64,000 bases of DNA from Pholiota molesta. Its lineage: Eukaryota > Basidiomycota > Agaricomycetes > Agaricales > Strophariaceae. Where the stretch lies: assembly GCA_014925825.1 (NCBI GenBank), contig JACGCK010000036.1, forward strand, positions 124,001 to 188,000, given 5' to 3'. The notes beneath the pieces were generated by a model that saw nothing but the letters and a program-made list of their open reading frames with translations, did not search any database and was not told where the DNA came from. A program made the position numbers and the translations under genes. The first letter of the stretch is position 1. Each line of letters starts with the position of its first letter. Shown here one piece after another: positions 46,428 through 58,318 of this stretch.

Positions 46428-46966
46428 TCACTTTTGAGGCTGCCCCTTCTCTCTTCGGCGTGCACTGCGACCTGATTCTATGGGCGGAGGACTCTTTATT
46501 GACTCGTTGTCTCCCAATTCCGTATCCTTGGTGAGACGAATTCCTGAAAAACATGACTGAGATATTGTTGAAAGCGAGATATTGAGGCTTACGGTATACG
46601 CCGTCGCCCCCAGATTCCTCCGGCGCTTGAACTCTTGTACCCTGAACCACGTTCTTTCTCAAGACATCCGCAATTTCCCTCGCAAACTGCGTTTGCTTCT
46701 GGATAGATTCAGCATCTGTTCCTTGAGAAATGTCGTTTCGTATTTTTGAACGGAAAGCTATACATAATCCTAAGTATAACGTATTGTGGAATGAACTGAG
46801 AAAAGTAACCTTGGAGTACAACTGGATCACCTGCAAGACATTCACGAATTGAAGCTTTCTAGCAAGGAATATGACAATACTTACCAGTGAAGGTCACAGA
46901 TGCCGCTCGGAGAACATCTCGGTACGCTGCGCGGCTTGCAGCCCTCAGTGCAGGGGAAATAGACAT
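46428..46966 (-). CDS. MZM1: MZM1, LYR-family complex III assembly factor
   Basis: Four exons (46966-46885, 46830-46810, 46757-46593, 46543-46428) sum to 384 nt, giving 127 residues with no frame break. The protein starts MSISPALRAASRAAYRDVLR, which holds the LYR-type motif. It continues DPVVLQAFRSKIRNDISQGT, IQKQTQFAREIADVLRKNVV and IRLTKDTELGDNESIKSPPP. Mzm1 (animal LYRM7) binds the Rieske Fe-S protein in the mitochondrial matrix before its insertion into complex III. The stop TGA is part of a perfect GTGAGT splice donor. A downstream acceptor at 46372 would add only a few codons, so an alternative C-terminus is possible. It is divergent from histone H1. Confidence 0.92.
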
Positions 46967-47455
46967 GGTAAGGTCAGAAACGGAAGTAGCAGGAAAACAG
47001 GAAGGCTCTGATTGGCTACGACAGACGCCCGACTTTCGCGTCATGTGATCCACTTCTTTGTTTACGCGTTCGCGAAAGCAGATCCGCAATTTGCGACGGT
47101 TTGTGATCAACAAAGATTGTAGTGGGACGCTTGCCCTCTATACAGGCTGCGATAAGCATAAAAAATACATCGGCAGAAAGCAAAGATGTCTGGCTAGCGA
47201 ATGGTGCAGCTTGCGCGCATAACGCATGTGTGCGCGGAGAACGCGGGGGGCACGACAAAAGTTTGTTGATTGGATTTTAGACAACACGTGACTGACGCGA
47301 TCGTGTTAGTATAAATAGCCAGGCGACGGGTATGTTATCAGACCCCCTTTTGCCACCCAGGTTCAACTCCAACCACCGCTGCAATCCGCCCCGCTTCCGC
47401 CATCTCCGTCCTCAATCGTCAAGCCTCCTTCAAGCCCTTCGCATCATTCACACCA
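46967..47455. promoter_or_regulatory. Divergent promoter of MZM1 and histone H1
   Basis: Between the two start codons lie an E-box 'cacgtg' at 47285-47290 and a TATA box 'tataaata' at 47310-47317. The TATA box is 139 bp before the H1 ATG and points to H1. The interval near 47341-47440 is a C-rich leader typical of highly expressed fungal genes. Confidence 0.6.
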
Positions 47456-48786
47456 ATGTCCGCAACAGCCTCTAAGAAAGCGTCCACTACTAAGGCGACG
47501 GCTAAGAAGTCCGCCGCTGCCGCCAAGGCTCCTCCCGCCCATCCTACATGGGTTGACATGATCAAGGTCGGTAGACGATCCATATATGTTCTTCAAGCAT
47601 CGCGGGTTCCTTCTCGAGCGATCGCTGTCCGCTATCTTTTTTTCGCATCCCGGGCGTCGTTCGCATGAAATCAAACAGCTGGGCAAAGGGCGAGTTTGTC
47701 CGTGCGCTGATGTTTCGCGGGCACCTGGGATCTTCATCGCTCGCTATTCGCATATCATTGCTCGCTCGCCGCTGCCTCCTTGCATTCCGTCTGTCGTGCG
47801 CAACATGCTAACAACGCCGTCACCTCGTGCAGGAGTGCATTGCAGCTAACACGGAAGACGCTCGCATTGGTGTCTCACGCCCGCAAATCAAGAAGTATGT
47901 GGCGTTTTGTCCACAACGTGTTCCATATCGCTTATGCCCTGTTACAGATATGTCGAGTACAAATACAAACTCGAGATCGGTGCAGCTCAGACCACGCAAC
48001 TATCCAAGGCCATCACCAACGGCGCAGATAAAGGCGTATTTGTCCTTCCCAAGGGTACGTATGCTTTGAGAGTGGTAATTTTAACATCGGCTAACCCCTC
48101 TATTTAAGGTCTCTCTGGAAGAGTCAAACTTGCCCCTAAAGCCAGAGCCGCTGATACTTCCGCCGCCAAGGAGGTATGTGCTCCCCAACGCTTTACCTGG
48201 TGATCTATCTAATGGACATCCAGAACAAGCCTGCGTCGAAGGCCGCTGCTAAGACTACTACAAAGCCCAAGGCCGCCGCCGCTAAGCCCAGAGCAAGGCT
48301 ACCACCACCAAGTCGACCGCTACCAAACCCAAGGCCACTGCTAAGGCTGCTACCAAGGCCGCTGCGCCCAAGAAGCCGACCACCGCTGCGAAACCTAAAG
48401 CCGCCACCGCCGCCGCTAAGAAGCCCGCCGCGAAGAAAGTCCTTGCTGGTAAACCCAAAGCGAAGCCCTCAGCGACCAAAAAGACAACAACTGCCGCCAA
48501 GAAAGCCCCAGCAAAGAAGGTCCGTGCACATGTCTCGTTAATGGATTCTCGTTTTTACCTTTTATCATTGATGCAGGCTATCACTGGAACCTCCGCCACT
48601 TCTAAAGCCAAGGCTGCCGCGAAGAAGGCACCTGCAAAGAAGACCGCCGCTAAGCCCGCCGCTAAAAAGGAGTCTGCCAAACCCGCGGCAAAGGCCCCAA
48701 GAAAGCAGGTTAGTATTGCCCAATGTTTTTATTTTTTCTCAGTGTATTGACTACAGAACTTTTTCAAGCCTACCAAGCGGTCATAA
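47456..48786 (+). CDS. Histone H1
   Basis: Exons: 47456-47566, 47833-47894, 47948-48054, 48109-48173, 48224-48519, 48577-48708, 48757-48786. A Lys/Ala-rich N-terminus (MSATASKKASTTKATAKKSA) leads to the winged-helix globular domain: HPTWVDMIK, ECIAANTEDARIGVSRPQIK, YVEYKYKLEIGAAQTTQLSK and GADKGVFVLPKGLSGRVKLA. A long Lys/Ala/Pro tail ends NFFKPTKRS. It binds linker DNA and compacts chromatin. In exon 5 the tail shifts frame near 48295, where one A seems missing (Lys-Ala-Thr expected). After that point the correct reading is again pure KKPAAKK-type sequence. The strong TATA box and C-rich leader fit high expression. Confidence 0.92.
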
Positions 48787-49403
48787 GTGCAAGGCAGCGC
48801 CTGGCTTTTCGTTCTCCCTATCTAAGCATAATCTTTGATTGCGCTCATCCTTACCAGTGGCTTCGGGGGTATCGCCCTTTACACTCTCCCATTTGTGTCA
48901 TTCTCCTGTCGTAATAGTTTGTCTGTTGCTTTCTTTCTTCTTTTTTATTGTCTTTGTGTACTTATAACTTATTGGTGCAAAGCTGTATGATGTACTTCCA
49001 TTTTCTTCTTTCTGCCGTCCTACCTTATACGCCTATGTAGAATGGACTGGTGAAGGAGAGGGTGTCCATGTTGTTAGTATGTATCTGTAATATGCAACAT
49101 ACATAATCATAAATGCCCCTCTTATCGGATTTTTTGACGACCAAAAATGAGATTTGTCTGCTGGCTCAATGGCTTGAAACTCGAGTCCCGCGAATGGGAC
49201 TGAGTCTGCTGTTCAGTGTTTCAGTGCTACACAGCTGTTGAGAGCAACTGCATCCCCCAATATAGGGTTAGGGTTTAGACCATGCTGAACATCAACGCCT
49301 GCATTCGCATTGCACGACTATAATTATCACTCGTACTCGAGTTGACCACGTACTGTGGGACGCCCTGAATACCCTCTGGGGCTGGCTTGACAGGATACCC
49401 ACA
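48787..49403. other. Intergenic
   Basis: This gap holds the H1 3' untranslated region (T-rich at 48900-48960) and the promoter of the EI24-like gene. The 'atagggttagggttt' near 49261 contains two copies of the TTAGGG telomere-type hexamer pattern, which is also a known promoter element in fungi. No gene is seen. Confidence 0.45.
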
Positions 49404-50912
49404 ATGGCGTCGGCACACTATCCTACCCGCCCACAGGCTCTGCATATACCCCCGGGACAAGGAGGAAGGCTGTCTTCGCGGAGTCGTACCCCACTTTCCT
49501 GTCCGTCCAGGACTCCGTTGTCCTCCAATTGACATGGGCGTGGCGGGGATTGTATGATGCGTTTAGGTGGAATGTGGTTTTTGGGTCGATATCCAGGTGC
49601 GTATTCAGCCACTTCACGGAACTAGGGTATGGACACTCGTCTGACAAGTATCTTCTATGTGCCATTATATTACTAGTGATGCAGAGATACGGCCAACGTA
49701 TACAAATCTGTCCTACTCAATTCGCTTCTTTGCTTTCGATCTATGCTTTCGATTTATTGCTTCAGCCACTCGTGAAGGACCAGCAGCAGTGGTTCCATCG
49801 AATATCGGCTGGTTCTATCAGATCCTATGGCTGCTCCCCGTTGTCGGGATCTCGTTCTATCTAAATGTAATATTCTCGACATCTACTCCCGTACCCATTT
49901 CGCTCCGAACATATACTGAAATTGAACTATTTCAGAGAACGTGGTGTACGGTTATAGCGAACCGGACGTATCTGTTGCAGCATGGCGGTCGCCCAGCGCC
50001 TCCTCCGTCAGCGTCATATACGGGCATGCTCAAGTCTATCGCGACGTCGGCTACCGCGTCGTGATGGTGTGCACTTCTGTCGTCGTATCTTTCTGTTGGG
50101 AAAGATACCTGTGGTGGGCGGACCGCTGAATTTATATTTTTATGCTGGATAGATTCGTGAGTGGCTCATTCCTTTTTCTCTCTCAATGCAGGCGACGTCT
50201 GATTGGGTAATGTTACTCTCATTTGACAGATATTATTGCTTTGAGTGAGTCAATGTCTCCATCTCACAGACCAGGACCATGTGAAGTTGATGAACCTTTG
50301 ATAGATTTATCTGGGTAGCCCGTAATATGTCCATAGCGGGGAGGGTTCGACATCTGGAAGAACGTTGGGCTTATTATTTTGCGTTCGGTAACGTACCTTT
50401 CCGTCTTAAAACAAAGCCCATAAGGCTGATTTTGTTACAGGGCTTCCATCTGCAGCACTATGTACATGGGGTCGGGCCTCGCAAATGCTGCAGTCTTTGC
50501 GCTGGTTTTCCTGTGGTAAGCAAGCCAAATAATTCCGGACATGGAATGAATGACTTTTTATCCTCAGTATATAATTATGGCCATGCACGCAAGGCCCGTA
50601 CCCACTGATCCCTACAATCCTATGCCTCTTATATCGCAACGCGCGCAGGAGAACGACACCATCCGGCACCCGTCGCCATTCGTGCCTATCCGGCTGCCCA
50701 TATTCGCGATTGTGATTTGGCTGAACGACGCCATTGTGCGGATTTTAAACGTCATTGGTGGACGACCGATAGTTCGACACCAGGCGGCGGCCCAGATGAG
50801 GAGGTTCAGCGATGCCAGTGAGAATGCGGAGGATGGCGTCAATTCGCCGCGGATGGAGATGCAGCCGCTGAAGAACAAGCAGTCGTCGGCGTCCTCTTCT
50901 GCTAAACGCTAG
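49404..50912 (+). CDS. EI24-like multi-pass membrane protein
   Basis: The ATG at 49404 gives MASAHYPTRP. After a one-base break near 49430 the reading is PTFLSVQDSVVLQLTWAWRG and YDAFRWNVVFGSIS. Spliced exons add IYAFDLLLQPLVKDQQQWF, GWFYQILWLLPVVGISFYLN, TWCTVIANRTYLLQHGG, a hydrophobic YRVVMVCTSVVVSF, then SIAGRVRHLEERWAYYFAFG and YIIMAMHARPVPTDPYNP. The C-terminus is RHPSPFVPIRLPIFAIVIWL with a polar tail to TAG at 50910-50912. This pattern of several membrane segments matches the EI24 (etoposide-induced 2.4) family, ER membrane proteins linked to autophagy in animals. The role in fungi is not settled. Some internal exon joins are unresolved. Confidence 0.78.
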
Positions 50913-51062
50913 AGCAACGACTGGGCGCGTTAAACTTGGGATGCAGCGGAAGCTTGATTAAGGACTTTAGTACTTGGGTTACAATGCATTGTTTTACATT
51001 AATACGCACGACCGCTATAGTTACAACACTATGGTACTAACCTTATAGATGATTGAAATGAC

Positions 51063-52211
51063 TTAACCAAATCCAGCCCATTCGATGGAGAGATATGATA
51101 CTTCCTTCTTCTCGTCGTCCCAGCCACAGAGAAGATGTGCTTTTTTCGTCGCTGTGCCTAAACGGCCGTGCGCGACAATTTCCATCGGTCGCAGGGATGC
51201 GATGGGAGATTCTATCACAGACGCAGCGAAGTGTGAATGGTAACGTAGAGGATCACCTGGGAATTTACTTGAGGATGTGGCTTGCAGATGAAATAAGAAG
51301 GCAAACGTACCTGGATATACAAGGTACTCGCCACCAAATTTGATACCGCCTCCCATGAAGTATCCTTGTTTCCAGAGGTCCTTAAGACACCACATCGCGC
51401 GCGTTCTGAGAGGTTGGAGGGTAATCCCAAACACCCGCGTCTCGAGCCGACTCTATTGTCGAATACGAGCATCCAGAAGCATCGTACCATTCCAGTGATG
51501 ATGAAGAGGCAGGAATAACAATAGTGTATGGCACCGATGAATTTTTTAAGAGATCTGTTGGGGATGAAACGGGCTCGGTAGGTGGCGGTGGTTTGGTTTC
51601 TGGTTCAGAGGGCACGAAGACCGATGAAGAACCTTCTTCAGTCGCCTCAGCAGCGGCTTTGGCAGCAGCCTGTGCCCTCTTCCTCTCCTCTCTTTCCTTC
51701 CTCTTGCGGACTGCGTCTTCAGACATAGCCCGGCCCGAAAGGCTCTCCTTCGCCACCTTCGTTTCATTGTAACTGAGCTGCGTCTTTATCGACTCTTGCT
51801 GGCCTGCGGACCATCGTTCCAGTTGCGGGATAGTAGGCTGTTTGTGTGCAGTGGGATCGTCAACGAGGACCGCGGCGCCTGCAATTGACGTTAAGTTAAA
51901 CGGTTGACGGATGCTGGGGATGCGAGGGAGAAATGCACACCTATGTCCACGAGGAGAGCAGCCTCTTCCGGTAGGAGTACGAGCGGGACACCCAAGAAGA
52001 CATTTTGCTGGGATAGATGAGGGAGGGTTCCGGTAAGAACACCGCAGATGCGGTATTTTGAGCGGATAGTCGCGATGTCTAGATAAATGTTAGTTTTTTG
52101 CAACTTTTGGCAGCCCTAGGCGGCGAGCTGGACGTGCGAACCATCTACATCCCAGACATAGGCGGTCTTGTTTGCTACTCGAAGGGGAATAGGGCGCGTG
52201 TCTGAGCTCAT
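51063..52211 (-). CDS. SEN34: tRNA-splicing endonuclease subunit SEN34
   Basis: The start at 52211 gives MSSDTRPIPLRVANKTAYVW. After an intron, IATIRSKYRICGVLTGTLPH and VPLVLLPEEAALLVDIG form the N-terminal domain. A charged Lys/Arg/Glu/Ala helix links to the catalytic domain: GYFMGGGIKFGGEYLVYPGD with PLRYHSHFAASV, and GRLGTATKKAHLLCGWDDE. The catalytic Tyr, His and Lys of the SEN nuclease fold are all present. The last residues are SIEWAGFG before the stop at 51063. SEN34 cuts the 3' splice site of intron-containing tRNAs, as part of the SEN2/34/54/15 complex. Near 51395-51405 a CG-dinucleotide run seems to have lost one unit, shifting the frame between the helix and the catalytic domain. 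It is divergent from the IAH1-like gene. Confidence 0.91.
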
Positions 52212-52399
52212 TGCAGAGCGACGACTGGAGAAAGTGCTCAGGTGCTCAGCCCGAGTCAGCTTCGTCAAGATGTGAACGGCTAATTCCGATCAGCAGCAAT
52301 CTTGCAGAAATCTCGATCTGGCACGCGTAGATCATTTATCTTCCCCCCATATTTATCCCCATCGCATTTGCATCCACAATTCAACTATTGTGCGATAAC
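52212..52399. promoter_or_regulatory. Divergent promoter, SEN34 and IAH1-like esterase
   Basis: Only 188 bp separate the two start codons, so the promoters must overlap. 'atatttatc' near 52349-52357 on the plus strand could serve as a TATA-like element for the esterase. Confidence 0.4.
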
Positions 52400-53535
52400 A
52401 TGAGTGCGCCGATATACGATGTATTATGGTTTTCGGAGACTCGATACTCAAGGAGGGTGGGAGCCGGGCATTAGTGGATTGGCAGCGTCTTACACGTACG
52501 TCCATTGCATTGTGCTATGACCATTCTGTTCAATGATCATGAAATAAATTTGCTCAGACGTTTATAACAGAAAACTCGACGTTCTGAATAGAGGATTCTC
52601 CGGGTATAACACGGAATGGGTCTTCCTGTATTCGAGCAAGTGCGTACAAGCTAGCCAGCCATTGGGCGAGCGAAGTTCGACACGTTTCTCCTGTAGATCA
52701 TCGCAAAGACTTCTGACAAAGGCGCGCCTAAGCTGCGTATCCTGACCATCTGGTTCGGCGCTAACGACGCGTGCGTCAAGCCCTCGCCTCAGCATGTACC
52801 GCTGCGAAGTTCGCGTCCAATCTCAAGCGCATGGTGGATATGATAAAGTCGCCAACGTCAGCGCATTATTCCCCAACGACGCGCATCATTTGATCAGCCC
52901 GCCGCCCATCAATACGCATGCCAGACGAGCGGCGCTCGACGAACGTGATCCACCGATGGCACTTGATCGCGAGTTTGAAATTACCGAGCCTACGCTAACG
53001 CCGTGCGAGATGTTGCCGCCGCTGAAGGCGTCGCGTTCGTGGATGTCTGGACCGCACTGTGGGAGGCGGCAGGTAAGGACGAGGCAGGCGTTGGCCGAAT
53101 ATCTGGGGGACGGACTCCACTTGAACGGGAATGGCTATAATGCAAGTCGTCATACATTATCCGCGTATTCGATGTGCTCATATGGCGGATATAGCAGATT
53201 ATGTACGAGGAGCTAATTAAGACCATTGGAAAGGAGTATCCGGAGGTGCATTATGACAATTTGGCACCTGTGTTCCCCGCGTGAGTACATTGGCGCAGTG
53301 GACCATGATGACATTGGATGCTAATTTGTCCTCGCAGCTGGACAGATATCGACTGGGAGCATCCTGAGAAGAGCTTGTATGTTAGCAAAGAAAGGGGTAG
53401 ACTTTTGTGAGTTTTTGTACAATAGCTAACTGGATGAATATAAGGTCTGGTAAATGGGGCGCAATTACCTATGCGGCCCACGAGGTGGCTGTCGGATGTC
53501 CGAATTTGAAAGTAGGACAAAGGCGGCGCCGGTAG
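52400..53535 (+). CDS. IAH1: GDSL/SGNH esterase, IAH1-like
   Basis: The start at 52400 gives MSAPIYDV. Two single-base breaks, near 52430 and 52448, separate it from the catalytic block I (FGDSI) and GGWEPGISG. Spliced exons continue YNRKLDVLNRGFSGYNTEW (block II Gly), LRILTIWFGANDACVK (block III, G-x-N-D oxyanion residues), ILISPPPINTHARRAALDER and YLGDGLHLNGNGY (block V Asp/His of the catalytic triad). The C-terminus is AWTDIDWEHPEKSL with a short last exon. The set matches isoamyl acetate-hydrolysing esterase 1 of yeast, a SGNH hydrolase that cuts small acetate esters. The natural substrate here is unknown. Exon limits in the middle are approximate. Confidence 0.86.
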
Positions 53536-54339
53536 TCAGGAAGGGGTTGAGACGCGGTCACGTGCAACTTGAACATTCGCCAACTTGACGCAAATAAAAG
53601 TGGAAATTGGTCGAGACAGACGCGCCGCTGCGACCGTATTGCTCCCCAGCGCCGAGGGACCCGCCCACCTCCCTGCGAGACCTTCCTTCAAAGACTCCCG
53701 TTTTCCCTTTTCGTTCCGTCCATTTTCCCCGCGGTCGCTTCGGATCCACACCTGTCCACAAGCCTGGTTTGCTTTACGTGAGAAGGAACCCTTATAACCG
53801 TTTCACCATCACCGCTGACAGCGCTGACTCTCTGTTCTTGCTACTTTGACATCCAGGTGCGGCCTCCTCCGACGCCCCATTCGTTACGCCCAAGGTATGT
53901 CTTTCTCCTCCTTTATATCTCGATTGTCATGGCAGGGCTTCTCGAGCCACACCGCCCGATATAGGCAGCCGATTTATTGTTCGAAAAGTTCAACATTCTG
54001 TCATGTGCGCTGGCCCAACCCGGGTTACAGTGGGAACGTCCATACTGATTTCCATTGTTCGACAGATAGTTGCTTGAAAACCAACCATCGGGTTTTTCCC
54101 TACGGAATCTCATTAGAGGCCACCGAGACGTGGTCTGTAACAATCTTTCATGTTCGAGCTGTCTGTCTTCTGATTTCAGCTCTTCCTCTCCCTCCATCTC
54201 GAACTTCAACATCCCCTGTTGTAATCTGTACCTCAACCTGTTGTATCCATAACGCTCATCAATCTCTCTCCAACCGTCCAACGCTTCACTGGATATTGAC
54301 TGCTTGAACCAACCATCGCGCCTGTCACCTCGTACCACC
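53536..54339. other. CDC25 upstream region with a likely 5' untranslated intron
   Basis: A strong donor 'cccaag|gtatgt' lies at about 53894. The stretch that follows, up to 54300, is intron-like, so CDC25 probably has a spliced 5' leader. Open frames here (up to 153 codons) lack conservation. The region 53640-53760 is C/T-rich. Confidence 0.45.
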
Positions 54340-56711
54340 ATGCCTCCCTCTGCGCCCACCATGTCGAATCCATTCCTCGACTATCTAATAGAAAGAACAA
54401 CAAAGACAAAGAGCCACCATAAGAAACAGAAGCGCTTCCATTCTGCTGGCTCTCCCACCGAAATGTCTTTCTTTGGAACCCATTCCAACAACTTCCTCGC
54501 ACCCTCATTCCCCTCACGCAAGAAGAGCCAACGCTTTCGCGATGACGTCGAAGAATTCTTACCTGACGACCTGGAGCTTTCATTCGCCTCCAATGTATCA
54601 TTGAACTCTCCCCCACGAGAACTTATTTCCCTGACGGCTAGCGACTGTGAGCCTATGGACATTTCGCCCGCGCCTGTCAAGGCGCACGCGAAGCAACGAC
54701 CACGAGCATATACCGGTGGCTCTCGCCTGTTCGGAAGCGATATCAGCAACAACAACAAAAATCCCTTACTTCCAAGCCCAAATATGGCTGGACAGGCAAT
54801 TACGAAGCCAGTCGTTGCGACACAGTCGAACCCAAGAAGATTCAGCGATCTGCATTGCCACTGAGTGGTTCGCGGCCGTTCGTGCCCCTGAACCTCCTTC
54901 GCCTGCTGTGAGATTTTGTTATTACTTAAATTTGGTCGTTCACACTAACATGCAATTTATTTATGACTATAGCCCATGCGAGAACCGTCGTCGCCAATGG
55001 ATGACGCGATGGATGTTGATACATCCTTTGTTGTTGATTCAGTTGCAGAGCCCGTATCTTTCTCGCCTGTCGCGACGTCTGCTGCACCGACTATCACGAC
55101 CTTTAATCAACTGTTCTATGACACAATGTCTCCACCGCCTCCCAGCCGTCGTTCGTTCGAATCGCCACTGGGATTAGACAATAAAAAGCGTCGCTCGTTG
55201 TCGCCTGAGTCCATTCGTAGCCCGAAATTTACACAGGATTCCTCTCCGATGCTGCCCTCATCACCTTCCGAAGCAAAGCTAGTGCGCATGGGCAAACCTG
55301 GCCTTCAAGGATTGGGTGCGCCATCTGCAGGCCTCCTTAAACGTCCTCGCCGACCTGTCCTTTCGGCAATGGTTCAACCTTTCGACCATGGTGTCCACTC
55401 TGCATATCCATTGCTTTCACCAACTCCCAACGACGGCACAGGCTTCTGACGACCCTAGCCCGAGAGGTTCAGCGCCAGTTCGCCGCGCTTTCTCTGCATT
55501 CCTTCCGCCTTCTATCTATGCAGACCATGAAGATGAGGATACCTCGTTTGACGGACAAGATATGTCGTCTCCGGCCCAGGCCTATTCAAAGCGCCAACAG
55601 GTCAAGACTATCAGAAGGTGTGACGGCACTGAAGATTTCAGGCCCCTCACTGGTGCCACTGCTATGGTGTCGAAGGAGAGTCCCTCGGCCAAATTCATGG
55701 CTGCAGGTTTACCTGGTTTGGAGATAACGAAGCGCACGGAAAGATTCTTCCTTGTCATCGAGTGACTGAAGATGGCTAATGCGAATAACCAGCAAAACGG
55801 TGGTTTATTTGATCCCTTTTTCGTTGAGCAGAATTTTCAACTTATGTTCATTGCAGCTGGATGATCTTCTTGACGGCCTATTTAACGATCACATCACTGA
55901 CTTTCATGTCATCGACTGCGATTCGACTATGAATATAACGGAGGGCATATACCAGGTGCTGTTAATATCAACACCACCTCGGCCGTTGAAGACCTCCTTC
56001 TCGGTACCAGCTTGACTAAACCCAGACCATCTGTGAGCGGCGACAACACAAGGAAGACTATCCTTGTGTTCCATTGCGAATTCAGCGCGAAGCGAGCTCC
56101 TACTTTGTATGTAATTTTTATATGCTTGATTGAGAAATAATTCTGACTTGGCTTTTGTCAAGTGCGAAGCACCTTCGCGCCAAGGATCGCGCAATGAATA
56201 ACCATGTTTATCCCAAGATACACTACCCCGAGGTCTATATCCTCGAGGGTGGATATTGTCAATATTTTAAGACATCCGCCAGCCGCTGCGAACCACCAGC
56301 TTATGTGACCATGGACGACCCCATCCACGCAAACTCCCGTCGCGAAGAATTGGACCAATTCCGCAAAGCGAAATTCGGCCGCCACAAGTCCTACGCCTAC
56401 GGAGACGGTCCGGGCAAGGGTCTTCCCTTTGGCCAACAGCCACCCCCACAAGCCAAGCGCAACACCGTGCCGAGCGCTCCTCAGAGTATGTTCGCCGCTG
56501 CGAGTGCTGCGCGCAGTCGGCGTGGAGGCAACGGTCTGATGACGCTGGCGGAGGACGGCAATGTCACTGCTGATGCTGACGACACGGATACCGACCTTGG
56601 GGATAGCCCTGCCCGCCGCCTGTTAAGGCGACGACCTTCAAGGGAAAGAAGCTCGTGCGCAATAGTATTGCTCGAGCAGAAACCTATGGACCAGCACGCA
56701 TGCCCTATTGA
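54340..56711 (+). CDS. CDC25: CDC25 M-phase inducer phosphatase
   Basis: The ATG at 54340 (context accaccATGc) gives MPPSAPTMSNPFLDYLIERT. A long Ser/Pro-rich regulatory region follows, including SPMDDAMDVD, KKRRSLSPESIRSPKFT and SAFLPPSIYADHEDEDTSFD. The C-terminal rhodanese-fold catalytic domain reads LDDLLDGLFNDHITDFHVID, YEYNGGHIPGAVNINTTSAV, the active-site loop VFHCEFSAKRAPT (Cx5R) and YPEVYILEGGYCQYF. The tail ends at TGA 56709-56711. CDC25 removes inhibitory phosphates from Cdk1 and triggers mitosis. The SP/TP-rich N-terminus is the usual control region. At least six short frame breaks (near 54832, 55447, 55718, 55777, 55918, 56611) interrupt an otherwise clear protein. As the gene is normally essential, sequence error is the likely cause. 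Confidence 0.91.
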
Positions 56712-58318
56712 TCGTATTCCATGACCCATATGCGACATCATTCGTCCAAAAGTCGAACTTTATATCTCAGCAACTCCGCAATCTGTGGTTGTCCAACGTG
56801 CTATGTCTTGATATGTTGACCGTCCCCTCATTTCCCCCGATAAACATCGCATGTCCAAGTCTAAATGTTTTGAATGACTCCCCATGATATCGAACAGACT
56901 CGTGTTTTTTCTGCCCTACGGCAGTCCGCTCATTTGCACACACCACGCTCATTTACTCCATCCATCATCTTGCTCCTTCATCAGCACTCCTCCAATCGTC
57001 GTTCAATTCACTTGACTGAGCTATGTGGTTCGAATCGTTATCGAAACGTTCAAAATCTTGCTTCTTGATTTCCAATTTTCATCCTGATACAGCGCTGACA
57101 TTGGACATGTAAAACTCGATCTCACGTACCACCGCATCGATCTCAACCCCATGCATCCAATTCATACCACCATCTCCAATCCATCATGTCCCAATCCAAT
57201 TTTCTCTCATTTGGTGCGCATTGTGCAACTTATTCGTCTCAAATCATTTGGGATTTGATTCGCTGTCACATTATGGACTCCGCTAAAGCCAAACATTTTC
57301 TTTTCATCTCATAGCATCTTTTATCTCTCGATTTCAACATTTACCTCACATCTTTTTCATTCTCTTTTCCTTCTACTGTACCGGCATATTCACAATTCCA
57401 TCTTTCCTGCATTGTCCCCCTCTTTTTCTTTTTGGTATTTAGTTCACGGTTCTTATCTGGGAACCCGTGTTCGATTTTATTTATTTTTTGACCGGTTCTA
57501 ATTTGTTGTGTTTCTTCCGGATAAGCATCACAATTATTGGTACTTTTCTGTGCCTTCGCTTTTACATCCTGATTCGCACTCTTCTTGTCACCTACCCACA
57601 GATATATACATATACACATCCGACTCTTTTCTTCTATTGGATTGATTCTTTCTCCCTTCCTTCGATCTCATCTGATCGGTAATCGATTTCCGACATTTAT
57701 TTATCACTACAATGTGTTTTTCGAATTTTTACCTCTCTGTTCCTCCATCCAGACCTTCCTCCACTTTGCTACGTGTTGCACTGGAGCCATGATCGTCTTT
57801 TCAAGTGTTTTAACTACTATCAATATTCGCCTCAGATTACCTAGAGCGTCATTCGTTTGCGCTGTGTTCAATACTGTAGGAACTGTTCTCTTGGATAATA
57901 CCAATGACTATCCGTATTTATTTGCGAATGGCTGCGACGAGATAGATATCGATAGCTATGATAGCTAGGAGCTTGAGAGTCTGACCGAATGAAGGACTAC
58001 TTCAGAAGTCAACTGAGAAATCGAGGATGCGACCTTTGAAAGGCGCGGGCGTGACTATGACCAGATCTCCTTGCCTCTCCGAATCGCCTTCAAAGGAAAA
58101 AGTCAACCAGAAGTCGAGGAAAGAATCAGATGGTGGATGAAATTAGGATGAAGGTGAAAGAACAAGATGTGATGCAACGCCGCGCTGTTTGAAACTATTT
58201 TGAAGGGGCGACCAAATACGCGTACCATAGTCGAGACGCGTTGAACCGATATCGTCTTGTCTCGAGTGCATTACACATCTACATCCTCTTTTCCCTCGTT
58301 GCCTCCATCTGCACACTA
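56712..58318. other. Long intergenic region, pyrimidine-rich
   Basis: These 1.6 kb contain no gene I can support. Positions 57290-57680 are very rich in T and C on the plus strand. A 127-codon frame at 57585-57968 is low-complexity and hydrophobic without family features. The final 300 bp must include the CCT1 promoter. Confidence 0.45.

Noticed and set aside
49275..49665. Minus-strand frames across the start of the EI24-like gene
   Set aside because: They overlap plus-strand exons with clear membrane-protein features and have no conserved sequence of their own.
57033..57044. 'ggttcgaatcg', similar to the B-box of a tRNA gene
   Set aside because: The last base deviates, there is no A-box at the right distance upstream, and no cloverleaf can be drawn.
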